Shown in pieces: positions 57,941-64,000 of a stretch of DNA of 64,000 nt (the stretch's first letter is position 1; the number at the start of each line of letters is the position of its first letter). This DNA is from Perca fluviatilis. Its lineage: Eukaryota > Chordata > Actinopteri > Perciformes > Percidae. Both the position numbers and the translations under genes were made by a program. The DNA is taken from contig NC_053133.1 in NCBI RefSeq assembly GCF_010015445.1, positions 7,548,309 to 7,612,308 of the forward strand. Direction: 5' to 3'. Below the pieces are notes generated by a model that worked only from the letters and a program-made list of their open reading frames with translations, ran no database searches and was not told the DNA's origin.

Positions 57941-57942
<2 letters not shown>
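55661..57942. other. Mostly unique sequence, regulatory-like patches
   Basis: No gene is recognised. 56000-56290 (ggctgcatgcagcggtgtgg to aggccctgaaaggcctgtcg) is non-repetitive and relatively GC-rich, and 57420-57760 is similar in character; both are candidates for conserved non-coding DNA. A T run lies at 56671-56682. The word ttaaaggaacatttcacc at 57795 resembles the start of a short repeat. Confidence 0.35.

Positions 57943-57972
<30 letters not shown>
57943..57972. repeat. (GT)n microsatellite
   Basis: Fifteen uninterrupted GT units. The Cys-Val frame starting there is an artefact. Confidence 0.95.
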
Positions 57973-57974
<2 letters not shown>

Positions 57975-58680
57975 CTAGCTGTATGCCTCTTATAGAATCC
58001 GGCTACATTTACACCTGCCTAAAAAATGTGCAAACACAGGTGCCTTTGTTAGTACCATACACAGCAAATGAACATAACCACTTTTTTTACGATAAACTAT
58101 ATTTTTTTTATCACACACACATAGAACTTACTTCAGCCAGTCAAATTGATTTGTTTGGCAAGGGTGATCCGGAACACAGATACGATTAGTTTTTAGGAGT
58201 GGCCAGACCACTTGTCTGCAGTAGTGTGTGATTTGTGGACACATTGTCCATGGTTCCAATAGTTTCCAATGCTTATTGGTACAGCATACAACGATATTTC
58301 AGACAATAGTTTGGTTTGGGTTGGTTGACACTCAATCCCAGCCCAATTGTTGCTCAAGATAGCATTATATTAGCCTAACGCATTGATCTTCACCCTCAAA
58401 GCCTTCTCTTTTGTAATATTGAAAGTAAAACATACAGTTTGAAAATACCAACAATAAAGCCTCATAAATTATGATATAATGTATGAATTTCTGTAAGATA
58501 TAAGCATCCAAACAGGGTTATGTTAGAACAGATGTCTGTCTGATCTGTCTGATCTTATATTTGCCCTTATCACACTGTAAGGGCTAACTAGCTCTGATGT
58601 GCAGTACAAAAACAATGCTGTTCCTTGACTTTAATGTCTTTGTACATGAACCATCAACTGGTGAGGATGCTGACTTTTTG
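57973..58680. other. Sequence without a recognised feature
   Basis: No gene or repeat is recognised. The gatctgtctgatct near-duplicate at about 58538-58552 is the only local structure noted. Confidence 0.45.
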
Positions 58681-58689
58681 CCTGAGACC

Positions 58690-59527
58690 TAGTCTCGCAT
58701 TGCCAGACCTTCCTCAACAGCACTGCGGAGGAAGGTCTGGCTAGTCCACACAGCATTCCGGGATGGGAGAAAAATGTGCCCTGGTTTATTTCCATTTCTT
58801 TAAACTAAGGGTGCACCGATCCAATATTAAGATTGGATATCGGTCCCGATATTGACAAAATAGCTGGATCGGGGATCGGAAAAATTCACGGGCCAATCCA
58901 GTTTTGTTAGTTTTTTCCCCTCTGTCGCACGTGCATGCTGGAAGAGTTGAGTGTACAAATAAATAAGAATTCAATACATTACATCTATGTTATTTTGTCT
59001 TAGTTACGAAAGTAATGTTTAGTTAGGAAGGTCTGGTGCCTTTAGTCTCTTCCACATGGTGGAAGGAAGGTATAAGGTGGAAGGTATACAGTGTATTATT
59101 AATTCAACAACGGTATCAGATCAGTATCGGGTATCGACAGATACACAAAGCCCTGGCGTCGGTATTGGTATCGGGACTGAAAAAGTCAGATCGGTGCATC
59201 CCTATTTGAAACCAATCACAATCGTCTTGGGTGGCGTCAAGCGCCGCACGGAGCAACGGTGCCGCTGCAAAATAGCCTCGGGAGGAACTTGTTTTGGTGG
59301 AAAATGTGTACGTTCAAAAGTTGTTTTAGTCGTGCAACAGAACACTCAGATTGGACAGATAGTCTAGCTAGCTGTCTGGATTTACCCTGCAGAGATCTGA
59401 GGAGTTTAAAATGCAAAAACAAAGAAAGCAGAAGGTAACGGACATCCGGCCGAAATGAGGGACATCCAGTGGAATTTCCGCTGGCACCGGAGCAATCCCA
59501 AAAATTAAACACCGTTGATATAGACTA
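58690..59527 (+). mobile_element. TAGTCT-ended transposon, complete, with nested hAT
   Basis: Begins tagtctcgcattgccagacc and ends with gttgatatagacta, so TAGTCT is inverted at the two ends. Exactly matching bases cctgagacc flank it (58681-58689 and 59528-59536), a 9-bp target duplication. Near the left end a 14-bp perfect hairpin (gccagaccttcctc at 58702-58715 with gaggaaggtctggc at 58728-58741) is present. The element is split by the hAT copy at 58806-59204. Without the insert it would be about 0.44 kb. It encodes no protein of its own. Relatives are at 20643 and 2283. Confidence 0.85.
58806..59204. mobile_element. hAT-type element nested in the TAGTCT transposon
   Basis: Left end taagggtgcaccgatccaat; the right end, read inward, is tagggatgcaccgatctgac. 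Both ends lead into words of the type ggtatcgg and tatcggt. The flanking eight bases, ctttaaac at 58798-58805 and tttgaaac at 59205-59212, agree at six positions, as expected for an aged 8-bp hAT duplication. It interrupts the host element's sequence between catttctttaaac and ccaatcacaatcg. It has no transposase; the frames inside it are shadows. Confidence 0.82.
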
Positions 59528-59639
59528 CCTGAGACCTGATAGATTTAGCCTCAGTCTTTTAGCATGATGTGTGTAGCCATTTAGTCCAACTTTAAGAACC
59601 TTTTCTAAGGTTCTATAAACAACTCTGTCACTTAAGAAA
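59528..59639. other. Short spacer between transposons
   Basis: No feature beyond the right copy of the 9-bp duplication at 59528-59536. Confidence 0.5.
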
Positions 59640-60070
59640 TTACGTTCCCATACGTAACGTATTTTCTCCTGGATTACACATCCTCGTACTTTTAACAGGT
59701 GCACATTGTGAAACGGTCGCAGTTTTAAATATGTGGCTACCGTGAATTAAAACACAACGCCTTGGTTTGGTTAAGGAAAATACAATGGTTTGGGATGAAT
59801 TAAGTATGTTTGTTACGTAAATTAAGTTAGGTACGTGCGTAAATTAAGCCTACGTAACATACTTAATATAAACTTAATATAAATGTCAACATTTACTTTT
59901 GTTTTTTACATGCACGTGACACAAACGGCGATCTCCCATCCATCCACCTGGATCTCTTCCCTATTAGGACTCTACGCGGACTTTGATTAGAAACGTATTT
60001 GTGATACATCAAAAACAAGTGTAATCCAGGAGAAAATACTATTCCGCAGTTTAGTTGTATGGGAACATAA
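59640..60070. mobile_element. Inverted-repeat element (ttacgttcccatac ends)
   Basis: The left end ttacgttcccatac and the right end, read inward, ttatgttcccatac differ at one of 14 bases. The 20-base word tattttctcctggattacac at 59660-59679 pairs exactly with 60019-60038. The right arm carries about ten more bases between the two blocks than the left. The interior holds repeated acgtaaattaag words. No target duplication is clear. The minus-strand frame over its right half is a shadow. Confidence 0.75.
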
Positions 60071-61544
60071 TCTGTAATCATAATCGGATATGTACTCCCA
60101 TAAATCACTGTCATGTACATGCATTCACATGGTTGTAGAGGGAGGGCTGCAAAAAATACATTAAAGTTAAGTTCCACAATGAATCCTGTAGTGATTCTCA
60201 CAATTTAACGTGTAGATCAATTCGCAAGCATGAAAAACAGATGGGATAGAATATATAAGATCCTCCAGAAATGGAAATGGTCTGTTTTCGTATTAAAAAC
60301 GGCTTCACGTTCAATACCAAAATATCTTACTTTCCAGTGTAGAAACTAGAGTTTGCATGTACCCAGTGTGGGCCAGCCGTTAAGGGTGCACACCCAGTGC
60401 TTATCTAGGATCAGCGCAGATTGTGTTCAATCACAGCAGTTACAGCTGGCCTGGTGTCCACATCTCTCTTTTCATCTGTCACTTAAAGGCACTGTGCACA
60501 CAACATGTGATACACTAGACGCCTAACATGTCACTCCTCCAAATGGCAAGTAACTCAATTTTCTACAGATGGTTTGAGAGGAGCAGAGAGAGAAAACAAG
60601 CTGAGGGGATGAAGAAAGGTAATGATTCACATTTTGAGGAAATGATGAATGGTACCTATGGCCGACTGTTTTTGTTCTCATTAGCTTCTCTTACTCAGGG
60701 ATGTAGTGTAAGGTAAACATAAACATTTTACATTTTTCTTTGTGGTTTACCCACTCGTAGTTACTGTAGGAATATCTTAAAGCAAGAACTGCAAAAATGT
60801 TGGAAATGTTCCTGAATAAATAATTGATTTTTGATTATACTGCTGGTGCTGAACCCTTACATTGGAAACTGTTTATAGTAACCCAGTTGTGGGACATTGC
60901 TATCACCTAGTGGCCACATAGAGGCATAGTTTTAGTCTGAACCACCTATTTTTAAAACAAATATGACCATGGTTTACTTGTTTCTCTGTATCCTCAGGAG
61001 CAAATATTTACTTATTATATAAGGGTAATGTAGTGCACTTAATATACGAACAATAGAATAGATAATAACATTTTATTTTAGTTACTGTGTCTCTGAGTTT
61101 CATCTTGCAAACTGCTTTCTTACTAGTGCATGTCTGGGATTGCTAATCATAAAAACACCAAGCCAAGCCTTTATTGACATTGGCAGCTAATATTACAATA
61201 CATTTGACTGTTGTTTTATTTAAACATATTTGCATGTGAGTGCACAAACGGGGTGTGGGTACAGTAAATGTGTAGATAACATGCAGAACGTTCAGCATGT
61301 TAACACTGTGTACACCTCTATTCGCCTACATGTCTGCAGAAAAGGTGGGGGGGAATATGAGGAGACTTGTTGCACTCCAGCCTGAGCTCCAGCAGCAGAT
61401 CTGCTCAGATTGATGGCCTTCGGGATCAGCTGTGCTCCAGGTCTGGCAGCAGGAAAAGACTCTTCTGGGATCCACCTTAATAGAGATAGCAGACTGTCTG
61501 GCTCCTGTCTGAACGCTTTGGTTGTAAGGGGCTGAGATGGATTG

Positions 61545-61546
<2 letters not shown>
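60071..61546. other. Sequence without a recognised gene
   Basis: No gene or repeat is recognised. 61350-61500 is more GC-rich; one plus-strand frame there (ending KRLFWDPP) looks mildly protein-like but is closed by a stop just upstream and has no proper acceptor. Confidence 0.4.

Positions 61547-61614
<68 letters not shown>
61547..61614. repeat. (GT)n microsatellite, about 34 units
   Basis: An uninterrupted GT run, followed by agtgtgtgagagagagaga and another short gtgtgt word. Three long minus-strand frames pass through it as Thr-His repeats and are artefacts. Confidence 0.97.
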
Positions 61615-61616
<2 letters not shown>

Positions 61617-63345
61617 TGTGTGAGAGAGAGAGAAAAAAGTGTGTGTTTGTGCATGCGCGCACTGATACACAAGAAGAAACCAACATACCTGGCATAGCTT
61701 TACTGGCTCTCCACTGACTATGATGTGTGTCAGTCATGTAATAGATGTTTCAAAGCATGCTGAGGATGGAGGGGGTAGTACTCGAGGCAGTGGGGGTCCT
61801 CTGGGGTTGAATTTTCTTTTCAACTGATGTGGAAAACAAATCTAGAATGAATTGGGGATGTGCATTTCCTTAATAGTAACTGACATGCATGCTCCCCCAA
61901 TTAAAGACAATTTAAAAAATGATAAAGCTTTCTGGCTCACCGTCATTTTCTAAGTACAACAAAAAACTACTCTGGACACTTCTAATTTAGATAGTAAAAG
62001 TTCATCCAACTCTTTGAATGAGAAGCTTAAATCATCATACAACTTAAATTGTTGCCTTTTTATTTAATAGGCGTAAATTATAACACACGCAGTGATATGC
62101 ACTGTGTGAAACCATGAAAAACATCTGCACAAAAGTAAAATATTAAAGCAAATACTGGTAATGCATAAAAAGTCCTGTAAGACCAGAATGACACCAATTT
62201 TATTAAGAAAGTTGATTTTGCAGGTACAGTTAAGAATTAGTGTATTTAATATTTACCAAAAAAAAGACAAACGTGTCTTATGTATATACTGTAAACCCAG
62301 ATTTACACTGATATAAAGATACTCACAAATATCAATTTAACCAAATTCAGTTTAGCTTGCTTCAGCAGTTTTCAAGCACACACAAAGAGACACACACAGT
62401 TGCATATGTGTCAGCTGATTTAGAATTTACACCCCTCTAGAGGCTGGTCTAGTGTTAGCCATTTTACATGGCTCATCCATGCTGTTAGCGAGGCCAGTCC
62501 TGTGTAGCCCGGGTCCTGTCCTCAGGGGAAGACACCATCAGGATAAAGCTGTACCTGAGTACTGCTGTGGCAGATGTGAAGAAAATGGCACGGTAATGAT
62601 AACTGATGAAGCAGAGGTCGCTAACCTAAAGCTATGGCCATCATCTTGGCTTTAAATATGTCTATATTATTTTACTTAACTTAGACCTTCATTTCGACAT
62701 AGTAGCCCCATTGACAGTTGGATATCCTATTGTCAAGGCGGACCTGAAGGCTGCAAAAACTCCAAACCATGAGCATATAGCTTGAAGCAATAGTGCTTAG
62801 TTTCTGTCTCCCCCATTAAAATTCTAAGTAATGACAACAACACTGTCGGCACGTCCACATGATACAAGCCTTCTGTGATCGCGCACCAACATTTGCTAAG
62901 GTACGACTAAACACAAACTACAGCTGAGAAAAATAAAATGACCATCTGTTCCTCAATTAATCCACATATTTTTATTGGAGGAAAATGAAACCCCTACTCT
63001 GTTCCCAATGAAGACTTCATTTTCCATCCTTTCTGTGCAGAACTTATGTAGACCAAAAAAAAAAAGGTTTATTTACAATATGTTCAAGCCAATGACGCTT
63101 TTGCTTCTAGAAGCCTTTCACATCTATCTCAGTCCACTGTAATAGCATTCTGGCATGTGCAACTTGTATTTCTTGGACTCTTATATAATGTAGACTAATA
63201 GGTTTAACATGATGACATGTCGGTGCAGACAAAAGCCTTTGGTTTGAACAGCATAACCCCATATCAGTCACATCAGCATGATTACTGTATTCAATCCATT
63301 TGCAACTGGCTTATGACAAATTGATGCAGCCAGGAGCGTATCCGT
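61615..63345. other. Mostly AT-rich sequence, no gene
   Basis: No gene, RNA gene or transposon is recognised. An A-rich run lies at 63055-63065. The small frame at 62452-62655 has no motif. Confidence 0.45.
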
Positions 63346-63645
63346 GTCCCTAGGGTTGTATGTTCCCTATGTTCCCAGCTCAATATCACCTTAATATGAC
63401 ACATTAAGGAGACCTTACATTGGGTCTTTTATGTTCTAAGCAATGTTTTTTTTCCATAGGTCAAATGTTCAACGTATGTTGTGAGATTTCCACAATGGCT
63501 GACTGATTTCTTACCATTTTATCATTAAAACTGCATTTGAAACATCTATATCCCTTTGTTCTTTTGCAATTTGAACAGTGAAGATATCCCTTACCAATCT
63601 CTTAAAATGAAAACCCTAGAAATATAGGACCCTGGGAACATAAGG
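63346..63645. mobile_element. Repeat with tatgttcccag inverted ends
   Basis: The left side has gtccctagggttgtatgttc and ctatgttcccag (63367-63378); the right side has gggaacata (from ctgggaacata at 63632-63642) after aaccctagaaatatagg. The 11-base word tatgttcccag is inverted at the two sides, with overlapping ccctag words next to it. The interior (catttgaaacatctatatcc, gaacagtgaagatatccctt) matches a repeat I recall from fish. Confidence 0.55.
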
Positions 63646-64000
63646 ATGACCCCGATGCAGCTTAAGAAGACCTGAAGATCAGCTGCTCACAGCTCAATCA
63701 AGGAGAGTACTTACAGGTGTGCCTGATTAGATCCTCTCAGCAGGGAGGGGCTGGGCACTCACTAAGGTGTAGAACAATAGGTATAGTTTTGCAGTGAACT
63801 AGATTTTTTATAATAGTTGTGCTTATTGTTATGGGTGCCCATACATACCGTATATATAAATAGTATGTCAGAAGTAAGTGATCTAAATCTAAATGTATTT
63901 TCTGGAGCCAGCGTGTTAATGTTGCTTTTTCAGTTTAGCTCCCCCTATGCTTACCTGTGCCGGTGGTAGGTTCCACTGAGATGATGGGTTGGCAGCTTGC
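63646..64000. other. Sequence without a recognised feature
   Basis: No gene or repeat is recognised up to the window edge. Confidence 0.45.

Noticed and set aside
61360..61480. Protein-like plus-strand reading ending in RKRLFWDPP
   Set aside because: A stop codon lies just upstream (tga before ggagac) and there is no proper acceptor with a pyrimidine tract in frame.
61292..61737. Three overlapping minus-strand frames of 86-126 codons
   Set aside because: All read through the GT microsatellite as Thr-His repeats.
1..64000. CRISPR array, operon, phage or plasmid features
   Set aside because: No regularly spaced direct repeats, no compact gene runs and no bacterial signals. The DNA is clearly vertebrate in character.

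Overview
The window looks like nuclear DNA from a teleost fish. It has a vertebrate-type base composition, long perfect dinucleotide runs (CA/GT, GA/CT), and a dense, nested set of interspersed repeats of kinds I associate with ray-finned fish: short inverted-repeat DNA transposons, hAT-like elements, a PIF/Harbinger remnant, a LINE 3' end with a GATG tail, and a tRNA-derived SINE. Nothing suggests a prokaryotic or viral genome: there are no compact operons, no Shine-Dalgarno-led genes and no CRISPR array. All family assignments rest on visible structure (terminal inverted repeats, target-site duplications, translated motifs) plus memory of fish repeats. No database was searched.

I see no protein-coding host gene I can support with confidence. 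Most open frames are short, lack family motifs, and lie in microsatellites or repeats. The one host-type coding candidate is a 15-codon exon at 53654-53698, with a good start context, a textbook splice donor and a GC box about 200 bases upstream. The window is best read as intergenic or intronic sequence.

Layout: 1-2.4 kb holds a CA run and a Harbinger-like element with a transposase C-terminus on the minus strand. 6.7-11 kb is repeat-rich, with a diverged tandem duplication and a T-poor, A-rich tract. 14.3 kb has the LINE 3' end. 17.5-21.2 kb carries three repeat families, each seen again elsewhere. 25.9-35.3 kb is a transposon-dense block that includes a complete hAT-type element with an exact 8-bp target duplication and an inner element. 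42.8-45.9 kb is a second dense block with a near-perfect 31-bp hairpin, an element inserted in another repeat, and an LTR-like segment. 49.6-50.2 kb holds a large imperfect palindrome. 52.5-53.7 kb has a palindrome, a degenerate tandem repeat and the candidate exon. 55.4 kb has a SINE with an exact 16-bp target duplication. 58.7-60.1 kb has a hAT element nested in another transposon, then a second inverted-repeat element. The 60-64 kb end has a long GT run and one more repeat.

The quiet stretches between these blocks show no repeats I recognise, and a few (near 24.1, 46.7 and 56.1 kb) could be conserved regulatory DNA. I did not find an undescribed multi-gene system. The points most worth checking are the candidate exon, the hairpin, the nested insertions with intact target duplications, and the elements with TAGNCT ends and 9-bp duplications.
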